From NCBI GenBank assembly GCA_958295465.1, contig OY282353.1:62001-126000 (forward strand): DNA of 64,000 nucleotides, written 5' to 3'. The notes under the pieces were generated by a model. That model was not told the DNA's origin. It was given only the letters and a program-made list of their open reading frames with translations, and ran no database searches. Source of the DNA: an uncultured Gammaproteobacteria bacterium (lineage in GTDB: Bacteria; Pseudomonadota; Gammaproteobacteria; HK1). A program made the position numbers and the translations under genes. How positions within the stretch are numbered: position 1 is the first letter of the stretch; each line of letters begins with the position of its first letter. Shown in pieces: positions 24,658 through 34,242 of the stretch.

Positions 24658-27432
24658 ATGACCTGGACCATCGGCGTCGACGTCGGCGGCACCTTTACCG
24701 ACTTCTACGTGCTTGACGAGGCGAGCGGCGCGGCGCACACCGGCAAGCGGCCCTCGACCCCCGACAACCCCGCCCGGGCGATCGTCGACGGGCTGCTCGC
24801 GCTGGCCTCCCGGCACGGGATCGACCTCGCCGGGCTGCGCCGGCTTTCCCACGGCACCACCGTGGGCACCAACGCGCTCATCCAGCGCCGCGGGGGCGAC
24901 GTCGTGATGATCACGACCAGAGGCTTCCGCGACCTGCTGGAGATCGGCCGGCAGACGCGCCCGCACATGTATTCCCTCGTCGAGGACCACCCGCCGCCGC
25001 TCGTCGAGCGCCGCCGCCGGTTCGAGATCGACGAGCGGATGGGCGCGGACGGGGAGGCAATCACCGAACCCGCTCCGGATGCCGTCGCCGCGGCGGTGGA
25101 GCAGGTGCGCGCGAGCGGCGCCGATGCGTGCGCGGTCTGCCTGCTGTTCGCGTTCCGCAATCCGGAGCACGAGCACCGCGTCGCCGCCGCGCTCCGTGCC
25201 GCCCTCCCCGGCCTTCCGGTCTGCACCTCGTTCGAGGTCCAGCCCGAGTTCCGAGAGTACGAACGCTTCTCCACCACCGTGCTGAACGCCTACCTCCAGC
25301 CGGTGCTGGGGCGCTATCTCTCGACCCTGGAGGAGACGCTCGCGGACGTGGCCCCCGGCGCCTCGATCGGCATCAACCAGTCGAGCGGCGGCCTGATGTC
25401 GCCGGCGCGGGCGCGGGCCCTGCCGGTGCGCACGGCGCTGTCGGGACCCGCGGCCGGCGCGATGGGCGCCGCACATTCGGCGAAGCTCTCCGGGCGGCGC
25501 AACGTCATCACCCTGGACATGGGGGGCACCAGCGCCGACGTCGCGCTGATCCGGGACTTCCGGGCCGGCGTCTCCTTCGAGCGCGACGTGGCCGGCTTTC
25601 CCGTCCGCCTCCCGTCGGTGGACGTCGAGACGGTCGGGGCCGGCGGGGGCTCCATCGCCTGGTTCGACCGCGACGGCCTGCTCAAGGTCGGTCCGGCGAG
25701 CGCGGGGGCCGATCCGGGTCCCGCGTGCTACGGGCGCGGGGGCAGGCAACCCACCGTCACGGATGCGAACCTCGTGCTCGGGCGGCTCCCGGCCCGCGGG
25801 CTGCTGGCCGGCGAGATGCGGCTCGACGCCTCCCTCGCGCGCGCGGCCATCGCGCCGATCGCCGAGCGGCTCGGGTTCGAGGTCGAGCGCACCGCGCGCG
25901 GCATGCTCGACGTCGTCGTCGCCAACATGGTGCGCGCGATCCGCACTATCTCCGTCGAGCGCGGATACGATCCGCGCGAGTTCACCCTGATGGCCTTCGG
26001 CGGCGCCGGCCCGCTGCACGCGCGCGACGTGGCGGCGGCCCTCGGGGTACGCGAGATCCTCGTTCCCGCGGCGCCGGGGATCCTCTGCGCGCAGGGCCTG
26101 ATCGTCTCCGATCTGAAGGAGGACTTCGTCGCGGGCGACCGCATCCCCGGCGACGCGGCGGGCCTCCGGCGCCTCGCCGGGCACGTGGAGGCGCTCGCCG
26201 CCCGCGCCCGCGCCTGGTTCGACGCCGAACGCATTCCCGCCGCAAGCCGCCGGATCGAGCTCGCGGTCGATGCGCGCTACGTCGGACAGAACTTCGAGCT
26301 CGCCGTGCCCCTCGCGGCGGAGGGCGACCGCAGGCGCGGTCGCTTGGCGGTTCCACTACGCGGAATCGCGGACGCCCCAACAAGCGCTGCGGACAGGAGT
26401 GAGCTGGGCCTTTTCCCTGAAAGTGGTGGCTGCTGGAACGGTGGCCCTCCAGCCAGCGCCGCAGACGGGCAGGGAACGGGTTCGTTCCATACGAGTGGCG
26501 ACGACGGCAGCGACGGCACCGTCGACATCGACGGTGCGATGGTGGTCCCTTCACCGGAATCGCCGGAGGAGGATGCTCCGACGTGGTGCGGCGCCGGCGC
26601 GATGACGGTCCCGTCACCGGAAACGTTGCGCGAGCGCTTCCTTGAAGTGCACGAGTCGGCCTACGGGTACGCGAACCCCCACGACCCGATCGAGATCGTC
26701 AACGTCAGGCTCACCGCCCGCGGCCGGCTGGTCGAGCCGCCCGCCCCGCGGGCGCCCGGCGACCCCGGCCCGCTCCCGGAGCCGTTCGAGCGGCGGCCGG
26801 TATGGTTCGACAACGGAAGTGCGGGCGAGAACATCGCCGGAGGCGCTGGCGACGGCGTTGCCGGGAGAACCGGCGGAGACGCCATGAGAGGTAGCGGGGA
26901 CGGCGCTGCCGGGAGCACCGGCGAAAACGCCATGGGAGACACCACCGAATACACCGATGCGGACGCCGTCGATCACGCCCCGGGAAGCGTCGCCGGACAC
27001 ATCGGCGCGGGCGCGGCCGAACACGCCTCGGAAAGTATCCCCGGACGCACCGGCGCAGATGTCGCCGGACACGCCCCGGGAAGCGTCGCCGGACACGTCG
27101 GCGCGGGCGCCGCCGAACATGCCTCGGAAAGTATCCCCGGACGCACCGGCGCAGATGTCGCCGGACACGCCCCGGGAAGCGTCGCCGGACACATCGGCGC
27201 GGGCGCGGCCGAACACGCCTCGGAAAGTGCCCCCGGACGCACCGGCGCAGGCGCCGTGGATTGCCCCGTCTACGATCGGCGGTCGCTCCGTGCGGGACAC
27301 ACCCTGGACGGCCCCGCGATCATCGAGCAGCTCGATTCCACCACCCCGATCTTCCCCGGCGATCGGGCGGTGGTGGACTCGGCAGGCAACCTCGTCATCC
27401 GCATCCACGGCGGTGCGGGAGCCGGGGCATGA
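24658..27432 (+). CDS. hyuA: HyuA-type hydantoinase/oxoprolinase with two in-frame insertions
   Basis: A 924-residue ATP-dependent hydantoinase/oxoprolinase A-type subunit. The N-terminal actin-like fold has GVDVGGTFTDFYVLDE, then LSHGTTVGTNALIQRRG. The central domain has ITLDMGGTSADVALI and GAGGGSIAWFDRDG, and later GFGG-like text (FGGAGPLHA). HyuA is normally about 690 residues. Two inserts account for the excess. Nucleotides about 26320-26590 carry palindromic modules. Nucleotides about 26815-27262 carry a 96-bp VNTR. Both lie in the C-terminal domain between QNFELAVPLA and the final SLRAGHTLDGPAIIEQLDST. No hyuB partner is present. The start is the ATG at 24658; a TTG at 24607 is less likely. 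Confidence 0.85.
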   Translation: MTWTIGVDVGGTFTDFYVLDEASGAAHTGKRPSTPDNPARAIVDGLLALASRHGIDLAGLRRLSHGTTVGTNALIQRRGGDVVMITTRGFRDLLEIGRQTRPHMYSLVEDHPPPLVERRRRFEIDERMGADGEAITEPAPDAVAAAVEQVRASGADACAVCLLFAFRNPEHEHRVAAALRAALPGLPVCTSFEVQPEFREYERFSTTVLNAYLQPVLGRYLSTLEETLADVAPGASIGINQSSGGLMSPARARALPVRTALSGPAAGAMGAAHSAKLSGRRNVITLDMGGTSADVALIRDFRAGVSFERDVAGFPVRLPSVDVETVGAGGGSIAWFDRDGLLKVGPASAGADPGPACYGRGGRQPTVTDANLVLGRLPARGLLAGEMRLDASLARAAIAPIAERLGFEVERTARGMLDVVVANMVRAIRTISVERGYDPREFTLMAFGGAGPLHARDVAAALGVREILVPAAPGILCAQGLIVSDLKEDFVAGDRIPGDAAGLRRLAGHVEALAARARAWFDAERIPAASRRIELAVDARYVGQNFELAVPLAAEGDRRRGRLAVPLRGIADAPTSAADRSELGLFPESGGCWNGGPPASAADGQGTGSFHTSGDDGSDGTVDIDGAMVVPSPESPEEDAPTWCGAGAMTVPSPETLRERFLEVHESAYGYANPHDPIEIVNVRLTARGRLVEPPAPRAPGDPGPLPEPFERRPVWFDNGSAGENIAGGAGDGVAGRTGGDAMRGSGDGAAGSTGENAMGDTTEYTDADAVDHAPGSVAGHIGAGAAEHASESIPGRTGADVAGHAPGSVAGHVGAGAAEHASESIPGRTGADVAGHAPGSVAGHIGAGAAEHASESAPGRTGAGAVDCPVYDRRSLRAGHTLDGPAIIEQLDSTTPIFPGDRAVVDSAGNLVIRIHGGAGAGA
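26324..26493 (-). repeat. Coding palindromic repeat (modules A and B) inside hyuA
   Basis: 26324-26371 is module A in reverse orientation: GCGACCGC, a short loop, GCGGTCGC, TTG, then a second imperfect hairpin ending GCGGAATCGCG. 26453-26493 is module B in reverse, including CCAGCGCCGCAGACGGGCAG and GGAACGGGTTCGTTCC. Both keep the hyuA frame open. The same modules occur in the multiheme cytochrome gene (29386-29535) and at the start of msrA (37747-37816). Confidence 0.75.
26975..27262 (+). repeat. 96-bp in-frame tandem repeat (VNTR) inside hyuA
   Basis: The word CGCCGGACAC(A/G)TCGGCGCGG recurs at 26991, 27087 and 27183, an exact 96-bp period over three copies. Each unit encodes 32 residues, including HAPGSVAGHIGAGAAEHASE and SIPGRTGADVAG. 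The copies differ by very few bases, so the expansion is recent. Confidence 0.92.
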
Positions 27433-27548
27433 ACGGGCGAGACTTCGCCTCGGGCCGGCCCATGTTTTCCCGGACGAAACGTCCCGGCTGCCCGCCCCGC
27501 GACCGCTGACCCCGGTGGTCGCCGTCTACCCTCGGACCCGGCCGCGCC

Positions 27549-28727
27549 ATGCTGACTTTTGCCGAGGAGCTCATCCTGCTGCTGACCGATGAGGACGGCG
27601 CGCTCCTCCCCATCCAGAAGGATGCGTTCGAGTGCGCCCTGGCGGGCGCCGTGCTGATGGATCTGGCGTTCGCCTGGCGGGTCGACACCGACCCGCGGGC
27701 GCTCGTGGTCACCGACCGCACGCCGACCGGCAATCCCGCGCTCGATCGCATCCTGGAGAAGATCGCGGTTCGAGCGGAAACGGTGGACACCCGGACGTGG
27801 ATCAGGGACTTGTCCATCGACGAAGCGGACGCCATTCGCGAGCAGGCGCTGGCCGGGCTCGTGGAGAGCGGCGTTCTGGAGCAACGGTCCGGGACGTTCC
27901 CGTGGGCCTTCCGCGCCCCGCGCCATCCCGCGGTCGATGGCGAGGCGGCGCGGGCGATCCGACTGCGCATCGGGAACGTGCTGCATTCCGACGACGTCCC
28001 CGACCCCCGGGACGTCGCCCTGATCGCTCTGCTGGACGCCTGCGACATCCTTCCCGACCTCTTCCCCGTACGGGAGATCGAGCGATGCCGCCCCCGGATC
28101 GAGCAACTGCGCAGGATGGACCTGATCGGCCGCGAGGTGGCCGGCGCGATCGCCGACATCGACCGCACGCTCGCTCTCGCGGTCCGCTCCCGGTCGGCGC
28201 GCTTCCGAAGGTTGCTGCTGCATCTCTCCGTCGCCGGCGCCCTGGCCGCCGTGGCGACGCTCATGGCCCCGCGCGTCCCCATCCCGGACCGGTTCGGCCC
28301 CACGTTCTTCGAGCTTCTGTGGTTCGACGGGGCCTGGCAGGAGTGGAGCGGCTATGGGCTTCTCGGGTTCAGCGGCGCGGGACTCGTGGCCGCCCTGCGC
28401 ATGAAGGTGCGGCCGGTGCTTCGGTCCGGCACTTCCATCCGGTGGCGGCTCGCCCACGTCGGGTTCGGCCTGTGCTGCGTGCTCCTCCTGTTCGGCCATA
28501 CCGGCTTCCGCCTGGGCGCCAATCTGAACGCGGCGCTCATGGTGTCTTACGTGGCCGCACTGCTCTCCGGCGCACTGGCCGGGATTTCGACCCACGGAGC
28601 ATCCTGGCTCCGAAGCATGGGGATGGCCCCCAGGCTGCGCGTCGTTCCGATGCGGCTGCACGTCGTCGCGCTCTTTCCCCTGCCGGCGCTCCTGATCATC
28701 CACGTCCTCGTCGTCTATCTGTATTGA
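27549..28727 (+). CDS. GPP34-domain protein fused to a diheme cytochrome b-like membrane domain
   Basis: A 392-residue protein. Residues 1-210 match the GPP34/GOLPH3 fold: LTFAEELILLLTDEDGALLP, ALAGAVLMDLAFAWRV, PTGNPALDRILEKI and LVESGVLEQ. Residues 215-392 hold about five membrane helices. Two of them carry histidine pairs with 13 residues between: LAHVGFGLCCVLLLFGHTGF and RLHVVALFPLPALLIIHVLV. That spacing is the classic signature of two stacked b haems in cytochrome b helices. The gene ends 12 bp before an 11-heme cytochrome c, so electron exchange between them is likely. GPP34 proteins bind phosphoinositides in eukaryotes; the bacterial role is unknown. The start is the ATG at 27549. Confidence 0.75.
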   Translation: MLTFAEELILLLTDEDGALLPIQKDAFECALAGAVLMDLAFAWRVDTDPRALVVTDRTPTGNPALDRILEKIAVRAETVDTRTWIRDLSIDEADAIREQALAGLVESGVLEQRSGTFPWAFRAPRHPAVDGEAARAIRLRIGNVLHSDDVPDPRDVALIALLDACDILPDLFPVREIERCRPRIEQLRRMDLIGREVAGAIADIDRTLALAVRSRSARFRRLLLHLSVAGALAAVATLMAPRVPIPDRFGPTFFELLWFDGAWQEWSGYGLLGFSGAGLVAALRMKVRPVLRSGTSIRWRLAHVGFGLCCVLLLFGHTGFRLGANLNAALMVSYVAALLSGALAGISTHGASWLRSMGMAPRLRVVPMRLHVVALFPLPALLIIHVLVVYLY

Positions 28728-28739
28728 GAGGGCCGGCGC

Positions 28740-30377
28740 GTGTCCTGGAGGACGGTTTTCTGGGGTCTCTGCGTTCCGGGCGCCTTGATCGCCACGGCCT
28801 TCGTCGCGGTCCGGATGGTGGTGGGCGGCGACCGCGGGATGCTTCCGATCGGCGAGACCACCGACGCCCACCACCAGATCGAGATGGCCTGCGAGACCTG
28901 CCATGCCGCGCCGGCCTTCGCGGGTGCGGCGGCGGCCGTCAAGGCCATGAACAAGACCTGCCGGAACTGCCACGAGAACGAGCTGAGGGCCGCCGGCGAC
29001 AGCCATCCGGGCAAGCTGTTCCGCAGTCCCGGAATGGCCGTCTACCGGGAAAGGATCGATGCGCGCCTGTGCATGGCCTGCCATATCGAGCACCGTCCCG
29101 AGATCACGCGCGCGGGCGCGGTCACCGTGGCGGCGGATTTCTGTGTGGCGTGCCACGCCGAGGGCGAGCAGGACGTGCGGGCGATCCGGCCGAGCCATGC
29201 GGATCTCACCTTCGACACCTGCGCCTCGGCGGGCTGCCACAACTATCACGACAACAGTGCGCTGTACGAAGATTTCCTGGTCAAGCACGCCGGCCGGCCC
29301 TGGGTCGCGCCGGAGCCGGTGCACGCGCGGTCCGCGCGTGACCGCGCCCGGGAATTGCCCAAAGGGGCGGCGCTGACCGGGACGCCTGCGATTGCGCGCA
29401 GCGGAATCGCCAAGCGACCGCGCCAGCGGTCGCCGTTCGCATGGAACAACGCTGTTCCCCGCCCGCCCGCGGCGCTGGATGAGGCACCCGCGATTCCGCG
29501 CGGCGGAATCGCCAAGCGACCGCGCCAGCGGTCGCCCGTGGCTTCAGCGGCCGCACTCGTCGAGCCGGCGGCGCTGGACGATTGGGCCGGCTCCGGTCAT
29601 GCGGCGGCGGGGGTGGACTGCGTCGCCTGCCACGCGCCGGACGTGGTGGAAGGCGCTCCCCGTGCCGAGGTCGAGGCCCGATGGATCGAGGCGCCGGACA
29701 CCGATGTGTGCGAGGACTGCCACAAGCCGGAAGCGAAGACCTTCGCACGAGGCCGGCACGGTATGCGCGGGCATCCCTCGATCGCAGCCCCCCGCGACCC
29801 GGGCCGCGGACTGGAAGCCATCGGACTCGGGGGCGTACTGCCGGGGGCCGTGGCGGCGTGGTTCGCGGACCCGCCGCGGCCCATGCGCATGACCGTCGCC
29901 GAAGCGCGTCTCCCGATGCGCGCCGACGCCGCTCCCGCGTCGCTCGATTGCGGCGCCTGCCACCGGCATCATGCGGTCGACACCGTGCGGGCCGCCGTCG
30001 AAGCCTGCGCCTCCTGTCACGACGACGCCCATACCCGTGCCTGGTTCGGCAGCGCCCACCACGCGCTGTGGCAGGCGGAGCTTGCCGGCGAAGCGCCGCC
30101 GGGCGCCGGGGTGAGCTGCGCGACCTGCCACATGGCCAGGGTCGGTCGCCGCGGAAAGATCGTGACCAACCACAACCAGAACGACGTCCTGCGGCCGAAC
30201 GAGAAGATGATCCGGCCCGTCTGCCTCGACTGCCATGGCCTCGGCTTCGCGATCGACGCGCTCGCGGACGCCGATCTGGTCGCCCGGAACTTCAGGGGGA
30301 AGCCATCCGTCCACATCGAAAGCATCGAATGGGCGTTGCGGCGCGCATCGGACCCCGGCCGTGCCGGCAACGAATAG
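28740..30377 (+). CDS. Multiheme cytochrome c (11 haem motifs)
   Basis: A 545-residue exported protein with an N-terminal membrane anchor (TVFWGLCVPGALIATAFVAV). It has ten CxxCH motifs (CETCH, CRNCH, CMACH, CVACH, CVACH, CEDCH, CGACH, CASCH, CATCH, CLDCH) plus one CASAGCH of the CX4CH type. It starts at a GTG at 28740 preceded by GAGAGGG, 12 bp after the cytochrome b-like gene. A stretch of about 55 residues between haems 5 and 6 (nucleotides 29386-29545) is made of palindromic repeat modules and has no cysteine. It is probably a periplasmic electron carrier for the upstream membrane protein. The terminal acceptor is not shown by the sequence. Confidence 0.85.
   Translation: MSWRTVFWGLCVPGALIATAFVAVRMVVGGDRGMLPIGETTDAHHQIEMACETCHAAPAFAGAAAAVKAMNKTCRNCHENELRAAGDSHPGKLFRSPGMAVYRERIDARLCMACHIEHRPEITRAGAVTVAADFCVACHAEGEQDVRAIRPSHADLTFDTCASAGCHNYHDNSALYEDFLVKHAGRPWVAPEPVHARSARDRARELPKGAALTGTPAIARSGIAKRPRQRSPFAWNNAVPRPPAALDEAPAIPRGGIAKRPRQRSPVASAAALVEPAALDDWAGSGHAAAGVDCVACHAPDVVEGAPRAEVEARWIEAPDTDVCEDCHKPEAKTFARGRHGMRGHPSIAAPRDPGRGLEAIGLGGVLPGAVAAWFADPPRPMRMTVAEARLPMRADAAPASLDCGACHRHHAVDTVRAAVEACASCHDDAHTRAWFGSAHHALWQAELAGEAPPGAGVSCATCHMARVGRRGKIVTNHNQNDVLRPNEKMIRPVCLDCHGLGFAIDALADADLVARNFRGKPSVHIESIEWALRRASDPGRAGNE
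29386..29535 (+). repeat. Coding palindromic repeat (modules A-B-A) inside the multiheme cytochrome gene
   Basis: Module A copies at about 29386-29434 and 29487-29535 share GGAATCGCCAAGCGACCGCG plus CCAGCGGTCGCC. Each contains the hairpin GCGACCGC/GCGGTCGC, and the second also has GCGATTCCGC/GCGGAATCGC. Module B (29438-29478, from CGCATGGAAC to GGCGCTGG) lies between. The translation repeats GIAKRPRQRSP and stays in frame. Confidence 0.85.
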
Positions 30378-30450
30378 AATTGCCCTGTCGAGGCTTCGCC
30401 TCGGACCGACGAGGCATGAGCGGGACCACCGGCTTGGGACCCCCTGGGAG

Positions 30451-30534
30451 CGAGCCTCTTGGATATCCACCGATCCGATTCGACCGAACCGCGCCGCGTG
30501 CGAGACCCATTCCGTAGCGCGAAATTCCCCTGCT
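30451..30534 (+). repeat. Dispersed intergenic repeat, copy 1
   Basis: The core GATTCGACCGAACCGCGC is followed by CGTGCG and ACCCATTCCGTAGCG, downstream of the cytochrome gene. Closely related copies occur at 34001-34075 and 37421-37493. All three are intergenic and in the same orientation. Confidence 0.75.
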
Positions 30535-30672
30535 GTTTCCTCAGCAGTTCCCGCTAACGTCCCGATACGCGATGTCACGATGCGATATCGAGCGATTTCC
30601 GATGGCCGGAGCGCCTGATCATGACGGATCTTCGGACGTTCTCGCGCTTAGCGGGAATTGCTGCTGTTTCCT
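30530..30672. repeat. Inverted-repeat element upstream of ispG
   Basis: CAGCAGTTCCCGCTAA at 30540-30555 matches, in reverse complement, TTAGCGGGAATTGCTGCTG at about 30650-30668. The arms enclose about 95 bp of non-coding DNA. It resembles a small non-autonomous palindromic element. Confidence 0.55.
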
Positions 30673-30711
30673 TCACCGACATGAACCGGCGAGAGGAGCG
30701 CGCTAAACTTC

Positions 30712-31998
<1,287 letters not shown>

Positions 31999-32086
31999 TC
32001 GGGGGCTGCCGAGTGATCCCCGCGTCCTGACGGATGCGAGGAGGCGGCCCGGACCCCCGACGCGGGTCCCGGCTGTCTTTCCGGGC

Positions 32087-32371
32087 TCAGCTCAACAGCC
32101 GCGGCACGGTGTCGATGAGGCCCAGGGCCAGCAGCATGGCAAGAGCGGCGAACACGAACCTGATTTGTGTGCCGAGCGCCTCGACCTTGGTATCCAGCGT
32201 TTCGATCCTGGCGGACAGTTTGGTGTCGAGTGCATCGAGATCGGATTTCGTCGCAAGGTTTTCGACCGTCCCGGCCAGTTCATCGCCGAGTGCGCGCGCC
32301 ATGCCCTCGGCCTGACGGTTCTCGAAGCCCGAATCCTTCAGGCGGTCTGCGAAGTGCAAGGTATCGATCAT
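32087..32371 (-). CDS. DUF1640-type coiled-coil membrane protein
   Basis: A protein of about 94 residues. It opens with MIDTLHFADRLKDSGFENRQ and AEGMARALGDELAG, followed by a heptad region, LATKSDLDALDTKLSARIET, and one C-terminal membrane helix (FVFAALAMLLALGLIDTV). This is the bacterial DUF1640/CCDC90-like layout; the function is unknown. The family is often linked to mobile or IS-rich regions. I chose the ATG at 32371, which gives the usual family start. Confidence 0.65.
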   Translation of the reverse strand: MIDTLHFADRLKDSGFENRQAEGMARALGDELAGTVENLATKSDLDALDTKLSARIETLDTKVEALGTQIRFVFAALAMLLALGLIDTVPRLLS

Positions 32372-32584
32372 GGTCCGAAGCATGGCTGCCGTGCCCGTTG
32401 CACACCGTCATGGTGCATTGCAGCGCATTCCGACGGATATGGCAAACAATCCGCCGGGTTGTAGGCGAAGGTCTCGAAACCTCGTGCGATCAAGGGAAAG
32501 CCGTCCCCACGGCCGTGCGGCCTGTATGATCTCCGCTCATCGCCCGCGATGGCCCATCGCAAGCGTTGGGGGGAGCGGAAAGCG

Positions 32585-33754
32585 ATGCACCTGCCGAACT
32601 ATCGTGACGGCAGTATCGTCAACCTGATGCAGTCCATCCTCACCGGGCTCGATGCGCCCGGGGCCGGTGGCGTGCACGGCCATCTCGCCGACCTCGGCCC
32701 CGAGGAGATCGCCGAGGCCGGACACGTCGTGCTTCTCGTCATCGACGGGCTCGGCCGGTCGCAGCTCGAATCGGGCGCGACGCCGGCGTTGCGTGAGGCG
32801 TCGCGTGGCACGATGACCTCGGTGTTCCCCTCGACGACCGCCTCGGCGGTGACGACCTTCCTGACCGGCCTCTCTCCGGCCGAGCACGCGGTCACCGGCT
32901 GGTTCACGTGGCTGCGCGAGCTCGGGATGGTCGTCGCGCCGCTTCCGTTCACGACCCGGGCCGGCGGCGCGGACCTCGCCTCGCTCGGCATCGCCCCGTC
33001 CGACGTCTTCACCGGCCCGACCGTCTTCGAGCGGGTGCGCGCGGACTGCCACGCGGTGCAGCCGGCCCGGCTCGCCGGCTCGGCGTATTCGCGGACGCAT
33101 ACGCGCGGGGCCGCGCCCTGGGGCTTCGAGCGCCTCGACGAGCTCGACGGCGTGATCATCGACGTCGTGCGCGGCGCCCGCCGCCGGCGCACCTGCGTCT
33201 ACGCCTACTGGCCGATGCTCGACACGCTGTCGCACAAGCACGGCGCGTCGAGCCGGCGGGTCCGACGCCACCTCGCGGAGATCGACGCGCTCTTCGACCG
33301 CCTGCGCGCGGGGCTCGCCGGCACCGGCGCGCTGCTCGTGGTGACCGCGGACCACGGCTTCGTGGACGTCCGGCCCGAATCGCGCCTCGACGCGGGGACC
33401 GTCCCCGGTCTTGCGGAGAGGCTCGCGATCTCCCTGTGCGGCGAGCCGCGGGCAGCGTTCTGCTACGTGCGGGGAGCGCACTACGCGGACTTCGAGCGGT
33501 ACGCCGGCGAGGCGCTGGCCGGCGCCGCCGACGTCGTCGAGAGCGCGTCGATGATCGCGGACGGGTGGTTCGGGCTCGCCGATCCGCACCCGCGCCTGTC
33601 CGAGCGGGCAGGGGACTACACGCTCGTGATGCGGGACGGCCATGCGATCCGGGACTGGATCCCGGGCGACAAGCGTTTCCGCCAGGTGGGAATCCACGGA
33701 GGGGTCAGCCGCGAGGAGATGGACGTGCCGCTCGTGGTCGTGCCTCCGTCCTGA
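32585..33754 (+). CDS. Alkaline phosphatase superfamily phosphodiesterase/nucleotide pyrophosphatase
   Basis: A 389-residue metalloenzyme. Metal and nucleophile signatures of the superfamily are present: VVLLVIDGLG (first Asp), TSVFPSTTAS (Thr nucleophile), MLDTLSHKHG (Asp/His), VVTADHGFVD (Asp-His) and a late GIHGG histidine. There is no signal peptide, so it is probably cytoplasmic. The substrate, a phosphodiester or nucleotide, cannot be told. The ATG at 32585 follows GGGGGGAGCGG. It is a single gene, with non-coding DNA downstream. Confidence 0.82.
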   Translation: MHLPNYRDGSIVNLMQSILTGLDAPGAGGVHGHLADLGPEEIAEAGHVVLLVIDGLGRSQLESGATPALREASRGTMTSVFPSTTASAVTTFLTGLSPAEHAVTGWFTWLRELGMVVAPLPFTTRAGGADLASLGIAPSDVFTGPTVFERVRADCHAVQPARLAGSAYSRTHTRGAAPWGFERLDELDGVIIDVVRGARRRRTCVYAYWPMLDTLSHKHGASSRRVRRHLAEIDALFDRLRAGLAGTGALLVVTADHGFVDVRPESRLDAGTVPGLAERLAISLCGEPRAAFCYVRGAHYADFERYAGEALAGAADVVESASMIADGWFGLADPHPRLSERAGDYTLVMRDGHAIRDWIPGDKRFRQVGIHGGVSREEMDVPLVVVPPS

Positions 33755-34242
33755 AAGGCCGGGAGATGCGACGGCAGGGCGTTGCATACGACTGCGAGAA
33801 CGTCAGGTTCGGAGCCACCATCTTCGCCCTGCCGGGTCTCGGTGGGCGGAAGGGAGTGGATTCGTGCCCTGCATCCGGACGGACCACCGGGCCAAGGTCG
33901 TGCGGCGGAAGGGCAAGGGCGGTGGCGGGGTGGTGTCATCCTGACCGAACCGCGGCCTGGATGCGGACAGGTATGGTACGTGGGCATGGAGGAGGCCGTT
34001 CCCTGGATATCCGCCGGTCTGATTCGACCGAACCGCGCTTCGTGCGCGACCCATTCCGTAGCGTGAATCGCCCTGGGACCGTCAGGATGCGGACTGACGG
34101 GATGAAGGCTGACGAGGAAGACGGCGTCGGACCATCCGGGCGGAGCCGGAATCGGCGTAATCTGTGAGAAGATCCCTCACCGCATGACGCCCCGGCCGGC
34201 GTGCGCCGCCGGCCGGGCGCGGACCGAACGGGGAACGAGGGC
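33755..34242. other. Intergenic stretch with a dispersed repeat
   Basis: No gene is visible between the phosphodiesterase and pntA. The only recognisable content is copy 2 of the dispersed repeat at 34001-34075. The base composition is that of ordinary intergenic DNA. Confidence 0.6.
34001..34075 (+). repeat. Dispersed intergenic repeat, copy 2
   Basis: CCTGGATATCCGCCGGTCTG precedes ATTCGACCGAACCGCGC and ACCCATTCCGTAGCGTGAA. It is the closest match to copy 1 at 30451-30534, with a few substitutions, and lies upstream of pntA. Confidence 0.78.

Noticed and set aside
24394..26184. Minus-strand open frame of about 600 codons opposite hyuA
   Set aside because: It has no recognisable motif and is a codon-bias shadow of hyuA.
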